Shown: positions 23,152-34,760 of the stretch, in pieces
Layout: every line of letters begins with the position of its first letter
Numbering within the stretch: the first letter of the stretch is position 1
Assembly (NCBI GenBank): GCA_012976225.1
Contig: JAAVVG010000016.1
Location: 1 to 64,000 of the forward strand
Reading direction: 5' to 3'
DNA from: Golubevia sp. BC0850
Lineage: Eukaryota; Basidiomycota; Exobasidiomycetes; Golubeviales; Golubeviaceae
Length of the DNA stretch: 64,000 bases
Position numbers and translations under genes: made by a program
The notes under the pieces: generated by a model
The model's database searches: none
Told to the model about the DNA's origin: nothing
The model's input: only the letters and a program-made list of their open reading frames with translations

Positions 23152-24376
23152 TTACAATAAAGCGGCTCCTCCAGCAGCGAAAACTGCTGCCATGACTCCA
23201 AAAGTCAAGAAGTTACCAGTCTCGTAGGTAGAGAACGCAAAGTCTCCGGTATCAGTAGCGACACTGGCGGCTCTGTCAGTGGCGCTGGAAAGGGCGTTTC
23301 CTGCTCCGTTCTTTTGGTGGAGGCGTCCACATAAATAGGGCAAGAGAGAAGGGTGGAGGGGAGGAGGACAAGCGAGTGAGCGGGGGAAGTCTGTTGTGAA
23401 GCAAAATGCTCAACCCTGTTTGGCTAATCCTCTTCACTTAAAGTGTATGAAGCAAGACAACTTACCGTAATTTCGGTTCCGGCAGATAGAGCACCGGACT
23501 AACAAGGAGAGGAGAGAAGGCGTTGATGAGTCTCAAGGGGTCGAAAGATCCTGCATGATGCAGCCAAGTTCCTCGAAACTCACAGTGACAGTAGAAGCAA
23601 CATTTCCTTCTACTGAGGTGATGGTGGAACCTACTCCTGCAGCGCCTGACTGTAATAGGATCAGAATGATACAGTATCGTCACATATTCTTGGTCAGTTC
23701 TTGGTCTGTGTGCTCGAACTATCTCGATGAAACTTAATCTCTATGAACTCCTGACTTACTGTTACGGTCGTAGCTACACCTGTAGCGACACTGACGGCTC
23801 CGTCCTGTTTAAAAGAAGAAGGAAGAAGAGAAAGTGAGTCCGGAGAGGCGTGTGTGTGGCAATCGGAGCAAATACTCACAGTTGCTTCTGAAAACACAGA
23901 TGCAGCTCCTTCAGTGGCCTCAGAGAAGACAGATTCCACTGTGTGATATCGAAGGAAAGGGGATGCAAATAAATCAATCAGCTCATTCCATTTGGTGAGG
24001 AGGACGGAAAGATCGTGCGAGAGCTGCATCCACATCTCTCCAGCTCGTCGCCTCCTGCCCGGGGTCCTGATATTCGAGGTGAATCCAGAGCTAGGTGGTT
24101 TTTTCTTAAACCGAGACTTAGGGGAAGGCAAACCGAACCGAAGAGATGGAGAAATTATACTTTTTGCTCCACTTGGAGCCGCAAAAAGTCGAAGCTCCAC
24201 GCCAAGCTTCCCTTCCTCTAAGGAATCTTTCTCTTCAGGAGTCATAGAGCAAAGATAACCTGTTTGGATGTCGAATGCCTTGAAGGTTCAGACTAATGCC
24301 TTGGTGAATACTTACATTGAGCGTTGGCAACAGCGATTAATGCGGCGGAGGCTAGGATTTGGATAGAGAATCTCAT
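23152..24376 (-). CDS. GPI-anchor-type secreted protein with modular exons
   Basis: Six exons fit in phase: 24376-24316, 24259-23880, 23804-23760, 23649-23584, 23498-23466 and 23310-23152, giving 247 residues. The N-terminus is a signal peptide (MRFSIQILASAALIAVANAQ). A Cys-containing segment (CYLCSMTPEEKDSLEEG) and an unusual basic stretch with RTPGRRRRAGE follow. Then come Ser/Ala/Val/Thr-rich modules: VESVFSEATEGAASVFSEAT, DGAVSVATGVATTVT, SGAAGVGSTITSVEG..., SGALSAGTEIT, and a last exon ending in the hydrophobic FLTFGVMAAVFAAGGAALL, a GPI-attachment-type tail preceded by small residues. Introns 2 to 5 are all in phase 0 and most modules end in T just before the donor, so modules can be gained or lost without frame change. 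Function unknown; likely cell wall or surface. Confidence 0.75.
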
Positions 24377-25016
24377 TTTGATATTGTAGTTGTTGTAGAT
24401 TTGAGTTTTGATGAAGAAGTTTTGAGAGTTTGTTATGAAATTAGTTGTAATGTTGGGGGGAAGAAGAGGATTTAAGTGCCACTTTCTCTTTATGTACCAA
24501 AAACGGCAAAACTGGAGTGGAGTGTGGAGGGTCGGGGCGATGACGACATCAGAGCTTTCCTGGGTCCAGCGTTGCTGCTGTCTCGAACGCTCAATCGACC
24601 TCATCTTGATTGATTTTAATCAACCTAAAGCACTTCAATTCTGCCCTGCGTAGCCTGTGTGCCAAAACCGAACGAGCGTCGTCAGAGAGGATGTCCGAAG
24701 TTCTGGCCCAGACCTCGCATGACCCCTACATCAATCCTTCTCCAGCACGATTCTTGGTTTTCTTGCTCATGGAAAAAGTTGACACAATCTTCCCCGAGAC
24801 TATATGACACTAGAGTCCCGCGCTCCAGAAAGAAATTTGACTTCTGCTGCTCAAAGGTGGTCATGTCCACCTCGCGATCTCCAGCAACTCAGGGTCATCA
24901 AAATCAATCATAGTCACTCCTCAAACTGAAACTTCTGAGAAAGGTCTTCGAAAACTTTCATTCCGCCTCGCTCAAAAGTGAGATTCGAAAGCTCCTTCTC
25001 CCCTCCCCTCCTCTTC
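24377..25016. other. Intergenic region
   Basis: Promoter side of the GPI-type protein (to about 24600) and 3' side of the GH5 gene. I see no coding signal or repeat here. The A-rich leader just upstream of 24376 is typical for the 5' untranslated region. Confidence 0.4.
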
Positions 25017-28000
25017 CTACTGAGCTCCTCTAACAATCCCATCAACAACCACCAAAATCCCAATTACAACCGCAAGAACCATCAAAACTCTAACCAAATC
25101 TCCCGTACTAGTTCCATCAAACCAACCTTCTTTCTCAGCTCCTCTGATCACAACCTCAATCGAATGCTTAAATCCAGGAGTCAAATTCTCATGTAAAACA
25201 TAAATGGTTTGTAATTCTTCATTCAATTCCCATTCTCCGTCACTGATTTGGATTCCAATTTCCTTTCCTTCATAATGATATTTTGGAAGAAAAATCTCTG
25301 TGATTTGACTTTTTACATTCTCCCCAAGTTTCAAATTCTCAATCCCATCGATTGAAGAGAGGTTTGCAACTTGAGACCTAGTTCTATTGGCCCATCTAAG
25401 TTTGAATTTCAGAGTCTTAGGATTCCATTCAGTTGAGAGAGGGATGCCAGACATCTTGGCTCCAAACGGTCGGATTAGAACATCTAAACATCTACCTCCT
25501 TTCCATATTTCACCTTTTTTCAACTTCGAATCCTTAGAAAGTGGATCATTTGAGATCATAGAGAAATCTTCTTTATTCCAACCATCACCCGTTTCAGTTT
25601 TATGATCATGCATGTAATTCCACCAAGTGAACCCTAGACCTTGATTTTCCATTCCACTTATAAGAGCATGGATTAATTCACTTTGACGCTGATATTTTCC
25701 AGGAGTCAGGTTCTTTGAAGAACTAGACATAGATTGAGAAGGATGATAAGATGTCTGTTCGTTTAAATCGAAAGGAATTCCAACTTCTCCAATGATGGTC
25801 GGAATTGAACCTAAAGATAAGCGAGAATGTTTCTTCAAATTGGAGAGTTGATGAGAATAATTGGAGAACAAACCTTTAGTTCCAAAGTAAATTGCGTTGA
25901 AGATTAACATCCCACGACTTAAACCTTGAACATTCACACTCCAACCTGAATACCCTTTCTTGAAAAGAACATCTAGATCATAGAAGTGAGGTGCGAAAAC
26001 ACTTCTTGAAGGCCTTGGGGTGGTAATCAAAGTCTTGGAGGAGTAACCTTGAGCTTCAGAAGCTTGTTTCAATTCCAAGAGTTCATCTTCTGACAGAGTA
26101 GACATCGAACTCGCAGAGGGCCAAGGAGGTGGGAACTCATTCGGAATCGGCTCAAAGAACAAGATCATCGAAGGATTCTTCTCTCGAATACTGAAAGACG
26201 CCAAGAAAGAGAGATGGAAAACAGAACCAGTCAGATTTGGAGCTAGCTCGGATTCATCTGCCCCCTCTACTCTCAAAACTCACCGTTCTTCAAACCTCTT
26301 AACAAAAGGAGCGTAGAAATCTCTATACCATTCCAACTTCCCATCTTCTCCGATAGTTCCATCTCTGTCCTTAATTTCCTGAGGTCTAGGATCCTTATTG
26401 AAGAAGTCGGATTGAAGTACCACCGGACCGTCTTTTTTTCTATCCCAATCCCAGACTCCATGAGCTCTCCAAATACATCCACCTAAACCTCTAGGTTCAT
26501 TGGGAAGCTCTGTCGAGGATTGGCTAGCTTCAGATTCCTTGCTTTCCTCAAACCAAGCTGACTTTCCCTTAGGGTCAACTTCAGCCATGTGACTAACCTT
26601 AGTAGGAAAAGGAAACGTTTTAACATAAAATGGAATTTTTTGTTTATAACCACTTCCTAAAGCCAAACTTTGAATTAAAGAAGGATAATGTCCTATATGT
26701 AAATCAGTCTCATATTTCCATGAATTAAAGGAATGTAGATCACAATAACCTCTATGAGGTTCATTCATCACTTCAAAACCTACCACTGATTCTAAATGTC
26801 CAATCCTATCTGCTACTGCTCCAAAAGCTGATAGATAAGCTCCTTGAAGATATTCTTGAATTGAAACTTCTTCGATCTCTGGAGAAGGGTCTCGAATGGA
26901 AGAGATTTTGTTTCTTCGACAACGAAGTTTCCAAGCAAAGGTTGAACCTGACCAAAAGAGAGTTGCCATGGTTGCTGCTGCTAATTTTTGATAATTACTG
27001 CGAAAAAAGGAAGACCGATAAGCAAAGCGCGTTCACGTTCACGTTCACGTTCACTGAGAGGTCACTCGAAAAAAGGTTCACGTCTCCAAATGCAGACTCA
27101 GAGATGGAGAGCCTCGAACACTCACCTCGGCCAAACAAAAGCTCCACTCTTTTCTCTAGGATCCAGAGTTCCTTCTCTTTCTTTGCCTTTTTTACGAGCT
27201 TCTCTTTCAGAAAGGGGAGCTCCTTCTTCCAATTCATGAACGTAGGCTGCTCCTGTGTCTTGGAAAGCTGCGGGGTTAAGACCTGCTGCTTCTAGGGTCT
27301 GAAAAGAGATCAATGAAAACAACAATATCAGATCTTTGTGTGGTAGCGAAACTCGAAGGGGGGAGCAAAAGAGAAGTGAGATGATGATCGATGGTCTTCC
27401 CAGTCTTCCCTCAGATCTCGAATCTCGTACCTTCTCTTCGAACCATTTGAAACAAGAGAACCCTCCTGTGATTTTTGACCGTTATCTTTTCCAACAAGGT
27501 GTCTGTATGCTATCTCTCTCAAAATCTTTCTGCCTGAAAACTCACCCAACCAGGAGCTCCACTCCCACCACTCATTCTACTCCAACAATCTTGATGTGCA
27601 CAAATGACGACCTTCATTCCGAATTCCTCGAACAGTTTCATCAATTCCTCTAGATAATCTAGAAAATCCTGATCTATTTGCGAGACATGGGGTCCTCTAT
27701 GAGAGATAGATTCCCAGGTCAGAAGGAATCTAATGAAGGTGTAACCCCATGATTTGAGGCGGTTGAGATGGGATGGGGCCTGGGGGTGGAGGATTAAAAG
27801 TAGTAAGTAAGAAGAACATGGAGGAAGTGGAGAAAGGAAAGGGGAATGGGAATGGGATAAGAAGAAAGAGAAGGACTAACTAACCTCTTCCAAAGGGAAA
27901 GGTCTCCCAACGAAGCAGACTTCTCTGTGATTTAAGAAACTTTCTCTAGGTTGTGGGAGTAAGCCATCTGGAATTGAAGGTCTGAGAAAGAGAGAGAAAG

Positions 28001-28268
28001 AGATTGAGCTCTGAAAGTAACACCCAGAAGTGAATAGCTATAAGCTGATAGCTCACTGTTTGCTTCCACCTGAAAGGTTGACGCCCCTTAAATGAATGAC
28101 TCTTGCATTTGAATCTAAAAAATGACCTGAATGCTCGTTTAATAATAATCCGTTGGTGCAACTCGAAGCTGGATTTGTGGAGAGAGATGAATCGGATAAA
28201 TCGATGGAAGATGTTAAGTTGGGTAGAATTGAACTTAGAGAGGTTGGAGCGTTGGAATCAGATGGCAT
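25017..28268 (-). CDS. GH5 glycosidase, steryl/ceramide glucosidase-like, membrane anchored
   Basis: Glycoside hydrolase family 5, closest in motif to subfamily 12 (fungal steryl-beta-glucosidase and glucosylceramidase such as EGCrP2/Sgl1). Exons read in order: MPSDSNAPTSLSS...VIHLRGVNLSGGSKQ (28268), HREVCFVGRPFPLEE, WGYTFIRFLLTWESI with FGMKVVICAHQDCWSRMSGG and GSGAPGW, LEAAGLNPAAFQDTGAAYVH, then GYLSAF-type helix and VVGFEVMNEPHRGYCDLHSF carrying the acid/base Glu of NEP. Then IWRAHGVWDWDR, ILFFEPIPNEFPPPW, VFAPHFYDLDVLFKKGY, and PTIIGEVGIPFDLNEQ with the nucleophile Glu. A C-terminal beta-sandwich-like region follows, and the last residues (VRVLMVLAVVIGILVVVDG) form a membrane helix. No signal peptide is seen at the N-terminus, so the protein would be tail-anchored. 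It is divergent from the seryl-tRNA synthetase gene, 166 bases apart. Confidence 0.85.
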
Positions 28269-28434
28269 CTGAGTTGATGAAATAGGAGAATAAATAAGAG
28301 GCAGAGCTGGAAGTTACAGCGTTACAGCTTGCAGCGAGGGAGTAGACAGCGAGGAGAGATGGGGAGATCTTCGCCCAGAGAGCAACACTTTTTGATCTCT
28401 TCCCACCCATCCACCTTGCACTGTTTTATGTGTC

Positions 28435-31310
28435 ATGGTGAATGCGACCAGGTTGAAACCTTTACTGATACCTAACAGGCTTATCACATCGTCAAAGAGA
28501 GGGGTCAAGAGTCAATCTCTCTTGTTCTCTCCTCTTCATTGCACTTCTTCTTCATCTTCATTCTCTTCAACTTGTTCTTATCTTTCATCTCGTAAAGATC
28601 TTCCACCTAAACCATTACCGGCTCCAACTATCCCAAATCCCACTTCTTCATCGGTCCACAATTCTCAACTCAGAAAAGCTTCATTCAATGAATCAGATCT
28701 ATCAGAATTCAACTCAATCTCGAATCAAGTAACAAGTCTCATAGAACTTAGAACCAATTTAGGACACAAGCAGAATGGCGTTGGAAAGAGGATCAGAGAG
28801 TTGAAAGGATCTAAAACAACCAATGAGAATAAAACTGAGGAGAACAGTTTAGAGTCACTTCAACTCGAATCTTCTTCACTTCGAGAAGAATCTCGTCTTC
28901 TCAACTTTCAAATCAAGCGATTACAAGACAAGTTAGAGGTAATCAAATCCAAGATCCCAAATTTAACTCATCCAACTACTCCGATAGGCAGTGAACAATT
29001 CGCCAAAGTCATTAAAGTTTGGTCTCCAAATCTCGGTCGTTCGGTTCCAATCCCTCGACAACTACCCTCTCTTTCATCCCTACCAATCACTCTCTCAGAT
29101 TTCCCTGAATCTCCACCATCCGATTCTTCAAAAGATCACCTATCAATTGCTAGTTCTATGAAAGGTTCTTCTGTTCTCTCTAATCTAGGTCTCTCTCCTT
29201 TATCTTTCCGTCAAGCTTCTCTAACTTCAGGACCAGGTTTACTTTATCTTTTACCACCCTTAACAAATCTCTCAACTTGTCTAATTCAATTCGCTCTGAA
29301 AACCTCCCTGAAACATGATTTCCAACTCATAGCAGTTCCAGATTTAATCAAAGCAGAAGTAGCTAAACGTTGTGGATTCGAACCTAGAGGCGAAAGTTCT
29401 CAAACTTTCTTTGTTGAAACTGAAAGGGATAGAAGAAAACAAGCAGTTTTAAATGAGAATGAAAAGGAACTGTCAGAGAAGGACGGTTTATGTTTAATAG
29501 GAACAGCTGAAATCCCTTTGGTTTCTTTACTTGCAAATCAAACGATTGGAGAAAAGGAGTTTGAACCTATTAAGTTGGTAGCTCATTCTCATGCTTATAG
29601 AGCTGAAGCTGGAGCTAGGGGGAAAGAAAGCAAAGGTCTTTACAGAGTTCATCAATTCGATAAAGTTGAATTGGTCGTGGTTTGTCAAAATTCGAAGGAT
29701 CCTACACAAGAATCTCAAATGGAAAGTCACAGCGATAGGATATTGGAAGAATTGAGAGAGATTCAAGAATCCATTGTGGAGAGTTTGGGATTGAATTACA
29801 GGCGAGTTCTCAAAGATCTTTTGAGAACAGAACAGAAGCAAGAATCGGCCACTGATCCACTTCTCACTTTCTGCCTTCATTTGACGATGCAGGGTGCTAG
29901 ATATGCCGACTGAAGAATTAGGTGCATCTGCGTATAAGAAATATGACATTGAAGTTTGGATGCCTGGTAGAGGAAATTGGGGTGAAGTGAGTCTTCGTCT
30001 CGTTTTTCTCTCTCAATCACCTTCCACCAACCTCTCTTTACCCCCATCCATCCTCACTCACTCTCCGTTCTCTTCCTCTGATCCACTCCTCCCTACCTAC
30101 TTTCCAGGTCTCCTCCGCATCAAATTGCACCGATTTCCAATCCAGACGTCTACACATCAAACACAAATCCGATTCTTCTTCAAAATCAATCTTCGCTCAC
30201 ACTTTGAATGCAACTGCTGCTGCTATTCCTAGATTGATAGTTGCTATTTTAGAAAACCATGGTTTGACTCGGGATGGGCGATTGAGGTTACCTAGTTGTT
30301 TGAAGGAGGATTGGATGGGTAAGATGGAAGAGGTTGAGTGGTTTGAGGTTGCTTCGACTCAAGACACGAATGTGGGAGAAGTGGGGAGCGACAAAAGGGA
30401 ATACAGTACGATGGCTGCAAAAACCGTCTCAAAAGCAAGAAGGGTAGGAAACCAGAGTAGAATTACACTGCTTTTATCGTCTGCGCCAATTCTTAAGAGA
30501 CCGCCGATCTCTGGCAAACGACGGTTTAGTTCAAGCTCTCCTGTTTCAAACTCAAGTTCGAATCCAAGTTCTACTTCATCCCCATCTACACCCTCATCCA
30601 CATCTTCATCTTCATCTCCTCACCCAAACCCATCAAAATCAACCCCTCTCTCCAAAGCAATTTCCAAACTTCGAGAACTCTCTCTCAAAACCGGCACAGA
30701 TCCAGCTTCTCTGATCTTCTCCTTCTTAATCCTTCACGAAATCACCGCTTTCCTTCCTCTAGTTCTTCTGTTTTGGTTATTCAATGCTTTTGGAGTTGGA
30801 ATCATGGTTTTACAATGGGTTTACAAGATTTCAGCTTCAGAAGAGAAAGGAGAAGAAAACGGACTTCATAAAATGGTAGCTGGTTGGATAGATGAAGGAA
30901 TGAAAAGAGCTGAAAAGTATGGTAGAAGGAAAGGTTACTTTGGATTTGAGAAAGAAAGTAAGAAAGAAGTGGAAGAGAAGGTGGGAGAAGGTGATGGGGA
31001 TGAGACGAAGGGGATTGAAGCGGTTAAGGAGAAATTGGACGCTAAGAGATTGGCAGGGGGATTGGCTGATGCTGTTTCTGCTTATGTTTTGGTCAAGGTA
31101 AGTTTGACTTTAAGGAACGGAAGTCTTGAGAACGATCAGATGAGATCTCTGACTCTTTTCCGAATTCTGCTTTCGACCCTCCTTTCGCTCGTCTAGGCTC
31201 TCATTCCAGCCAGGATAGCTGTCTCTATTTCTATGGCTCCGGCTTTCTCTAGAACCGTTATAGAACCGGTGAAGAGAGTGGTGATGAAAATCAGGAGCCG
31301 GAAATCGTGA
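28435..31310 (+). CDS. Mitochondrial seryl-tRNA synthetase fused in frame to a DUF1279/FAM210-like protein
   Basis: Four exons fit in phase: 28435-29801, 29893-29986, 30108-31097 and 31197-31310, giving 854 residues. Residues 1 to about 55 are a Ser/Arg-rich mitochondrial targeting sequence. A helical tRNA-binding arm follows (about 28680-28970), then the class II core: [49 protein letters not shown] with [10 protein letters not shown] (motif 2), [20 protein letters not shown], and motif 3-like [20 protein letters not shown]. The first intron has a GC donor (GCGAGT). After the synthetase end ([11 protein letters not shown]) no stop occurs; the frame passes Met 30411 ([11 protein letters not shown], itself a good mitochondrial presequence) into a DUF1279 protein with membrane helix [20 protein letters not shown] and the C-terminal [17 protein letters not shown]. 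Translation may instead restart at 30411, or splicing may separate the two. Confidence 0.8.
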
Positions 31311-31535
31311 GCACTTGGTTGGAGGGACCATGTTCTCTTTTCTTTTTTTTTTCCCTGACGCTCATTTTCTAATCAGTTCGATCCTATCCTTTTCAACTCG
31401 AATCATTTGTCCTCATATTTTCCCTTTTTGTTGGTTCGATTTTTGAGTTCCTTTTCCTGACTCTCGTAGTTAATCTCCCCACGCATCGCGACTTCCTCTT
31501 GACCCAACATCTATCAGTTTGTCACCTCTTCAACG

Positions 31536-33428
31536 ATGGATCCTAAGCCATCATTCATCAAGGACCTAATCTCCTCTGAACAAAATGGATCTTCATCTAC
31601 ACCACCCAATTCCTCAAAGAGCAAGCATACTTCAAACAGCAGCAAGAGTCAATCCTCCTTAAGTTCAAGTTCCTCTTTGCTCTCTTCGCTTGCTAAGGCT
31701 TCAATGGGAGTAGAGTCTTCTAGACTGATCCCTGATGGAATTCCGGATGAACTGCTGGACAAGTATGTAGCCGATCTCATTTTGAAGGAAGCTAGGGAGA
31801 AGAGAGGCGAGGTGGATCACAAAGGAAAGGGAAGGGAAAGGTGAGTTTGACTTCGATAGGTACAATGCCTTTGTTAAGTAGGCTGTAGAGATTCAAAAGC
31901 AGAAACTGGAAGTTAAGTGGACGCGTTTCAGAGGGCTAGGAATGGTAGCACTTAGATGCTGGAGGTTGGAGTACTAAAGATCTGCTGCTGCCTTCCATCG
32001 AGCAGGAGGGAATGCTCATTTGACGGGCTCATGTTTGGATTGACAGCATTCTGACTTTGTCTTCTATTCCCAATCGACAGCTCTCCCGGGGCGGTTGCCA
32101 AAGCAGCTCCCACCAACAAACGATTCCTATCCACCTTGATCCGTCAAACAGATGGTCACAATCGAGCTGTCATTCAAGCCAATCTGGACGAAGCAGCTGC
32201 AGGAGCAGAAGAAAGACGTCAAAGAGAGGAAGAGGAGAGAAAGGAAAGGCGAGAGAAAGCCAGAGCAAGAGGACTTGGTAGATTAGGTCAAGAAGCTTTG
32301 AAATCTCTTTCTGGCTCACCAAGCTCTTCAGGATCGAGAGACAGAGATAAGGACAGGGATGGGAGAAACGGAGATATACATAGAGATAAGGTGCCTCGAT
32401 CGGGGGGAATGAGGGGCTGGAGCGATGACGAACAGCCTCAGAAGCAAGTTGAGGGGAGCAAGAAGTTGAGAGGATGGAGTGAAGATGAGGAAATGGAAGA
32501 GGATAAAAGCTCTGCTCATCAAGACGAAGAAGACAAATTGGACTTACTGGGATCAAAGAGAAGGGAGAGGTCTGGGACTTCTAGGAGGGACTCGGACAGA
32601 AAGTCTTCAAGACCAGAAGATCGACGGACTGAATCTGCCTCCTCTTCTCGGAAGGATAGAAACCGGAGATCCAGATCTCCTACGAGTAGGAAGCCAACAG
32701 AAGGATCAAAATCTTCAAATCAAAAAAGAAGCAGAGATAGTTCTCCTCCCTCAATCAGCATCAAAGGACAATCCAGATTCAATCCTAAGAAGATGGAACT
32801 TCCCACTACGTCTTCTTCTTCCACTTCTAAATCCAAGGAACTTCTCCCTATTCGAAACGACTATTCTCCTGCCACTTCCTCAAAGATGGACAAGTACTTC
32901 GCTTCAGACTACGATCCAGCTTTAGACGTTGAATTCTCAGACCAAGTGGATCCTTCAACTGGTTTACTTCGAACAGATGGAGAAGGTGGATGGGATAACA
33001 TGTTGGAAGTTATTAGACAAAGAGAAAAAGATGCGATTATGGAGAAGGAGAAAGCAAGAGAACAGAAGAAAGAAATCAGAAGGAAGGAAAAGGAAAAAGA
33101 GAGGAGAGATAGAAAAGATCGCGAGAAAGGTCGCAAAAGAAGTCATATAGATGAAAGAGATTCTTCTTCTGATGAAGATAAGAATCAAAAGAAAAGTAGG
33201 AGGAGGGAAAGGGAGAGAGAGGAAAGGAGTCACAATAAATCAACTTCTTCTAAATCTAGGTCGAGACGTAGATATAGATCTCCTTCTACTGGGTCTGAAG
33301 CTTCTGATGGTTCAAAGGAAAAGAACGTTAGTCAGATTAAAGGAGTCGCTACTGTGGGGAAAGATTTATTTGATACCACTTATTCTAAGAAAGGGTCAAT
33401 CAGAGAGTGGGATCTAGGGAAAGGATAG
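31536..33428 (+). CDS. Arg/Ser/Glu-rich nuclear protein, possibly splicing related
   Basis: Two exons fit in phase, 31536-31840 and 32081-33428 (550 residues), around a 240-base intron. The N-terminus is MDPKPSFIKDLISSEQNG, followed by a Ser-rich part and IPDGIPDELLDKYVADLIL. The second exon starts with a conserved-looking segment NKRFLSTLIRQTDGHNRAVI. It then becomes a charged helix (EERRQREEEERKERREKARA), RS-rich segments (RRSRSPTSRK, RSRRRYRSPS), KMDKYFASDYDPALDVEF, a long Lys/Glu/Arg helix, and the end SKKGSIREWDLGKG. The C-terminal 'REWDxGK' recalls the CCDC174/DUF4078 group; that is a weak recollection, not a match I can prove. Composition and the RS dipeptides suggest a nuclear pre-mRNA-processing protein. 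Confidence 0.75.
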
Positions 33429-34096
33429 AGTATAGAGCGTCTTTGTTTATTTGTTTATTTAAATAGTCTTACTTCAGGGTAGCTCCTTGATGATGGAAAG
33501 CTGAATGGGCTCCAAGCTATAGAGAAGCTATAGCTTAAGGAAGGATTGGTCTGCGTTTTCCCTTTCTTTTTTTCTTTTTTCTTCCAAAGTGTGTTCTCAA
33601 ATCTTGATAATCTTTTCCTAGCATTTGTCTGAATGAGCTTCGATGAAAGTGTAGACGAACGAGAGTCGCAAGGAAATGAAAATCTTTTTCTTCTTCGAGG
33701 GTTTCTTTCTTTCCCCCCCCCCTCTTTGATTTTCCTTTTGAGCTCTTGGTGCTCTTACTTTGAAGCAGAGAATCTTGGTTCTTGGACTCTCAAGAACTTT
33801 CTAAGAGGAATGACATCCAAGAGAAGCACACTTGATCTTACGGTTTGTGAGGGAGAATTTTGGTTCTTTGACTTTTCCAGAGCAGAAGAACTTACTGGTA
33901 TATGCTGACTATTCATGGTGTTTTCTGGGAATCTCTTAAAGAGTGAACATCAAAATCCAACAACAACTCTTCAAGTCCAATCTTCAAATCACATACACAC
34001 TTCTTTGATTCATCAATTTTAAAGAACTTTCCTTGCCAAAGAAGCTCATAGTTCTATCCTCAGTATAACATCTTCTGATTTCTACCTTTCCAACCT
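33429..34096. other. Intergenic region between convergent genes
   Basis: Holds the 3' regions of the RS-rich gene (+) and of the small mitochondrial gene (-). It contains a 10-C run at about 33713-33722. A frame at 33633-33908 exists, but it runs through the C tract and lacks any motif, so I do not call it a gene. Confidence 0.4.
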
Positions 34097-34760
34097 TTAC
34101 CTCCCACCTTTAGAGGCCTCATTACTACCCCCCTCCAGAATCGGTTTCCTCTCTTGTTCGTTCGAGTTGAAATCTGCACTTCTAGCATTAGGACCCCAAA
34201 CCTTTACGTTTTTCTCGGAAGGCAGGATGGCATCTGATCCACCTCTATGGACACAGAAAGAAGGGAAACGAGGGGGGGGCAGCAGACGTTAGAGGGAGAA
34301 GAAAGGGAGATGGGAATGAGGAGATGGGAGACATCAACTCACTCTTCAGCACCTTTTGCCATTTCATGAACTTTTGGATGAGGGTTTGCAACTGTTGAAG
34401 CTATTGGAGCGGATCTGTACAAGTTCAGATACATGGATCGTTGAGGAATCAGTACCAGCTTACTGGTTATCCTGAAGTCACCTCACTTCTCCCTTTCCAT
34501 CTTCTCTTTCTGTATGGGTATGGAAATACTGACCCACTTGGAATTCCAGCATTTACACCTGGCATCTCGTTGAAATGAGTGCTTTGAGGCTGAGTATCGT
34601 AGCTAACATACCCTGGATGTTGATTCGCTGTGGATTCATCTCTTGGGGAAGTTCTGGATTGAAAAGTTGGACCTGGTGGAGAAGAAGTTGAAGTTGAAGT
34701 TGATGCTAATCGAATCTGAAGAGTTGCAAGGAATTTGGTTGGACGAGCGAGACGTAACAT
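34097..34760 (-). CDS. Small mitochondrial protein, unknown family
   Basis: Start at 34760 gives MLRLARPTKFLATLQIRLAS followed by Ser/Thr repeats, a clear mitochondrial targeting sequence. The first exon continues HPGYVSYDTQPQSTHFNEMP and GVNAGIPSG and ends at a donor before about 34540. The second exon (about 34345-34420) reads SAPIASTVANPHPKVHEMAK and ends GAEE at a GTGAGT donor. The last exon reads GSDAILPSEKNVKVWGPNAR and ends EASKGGR with stop at 34097. About 150 residues, hydrophilic, no membrane segment after the presequence. I do not recognise it; it looks like the small fungal matrix or respiratory-chain-associated proteins. Exon edges are approximate. Confidence 0.55.

Noticed and set aside
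29360-29390. tRNA B-box-like GGATTCGAACC
   Set aside because: It lies within conserved seryl-tRNA synthetase codons (CGFEPR), with no A box or cloverleaf around it. No convincing tRNA was found in the window.
33633-33908. 91-codon + frame after the RS-rich gene
   Set aside because: It passes through a 10-C run and has no motif or splice context.
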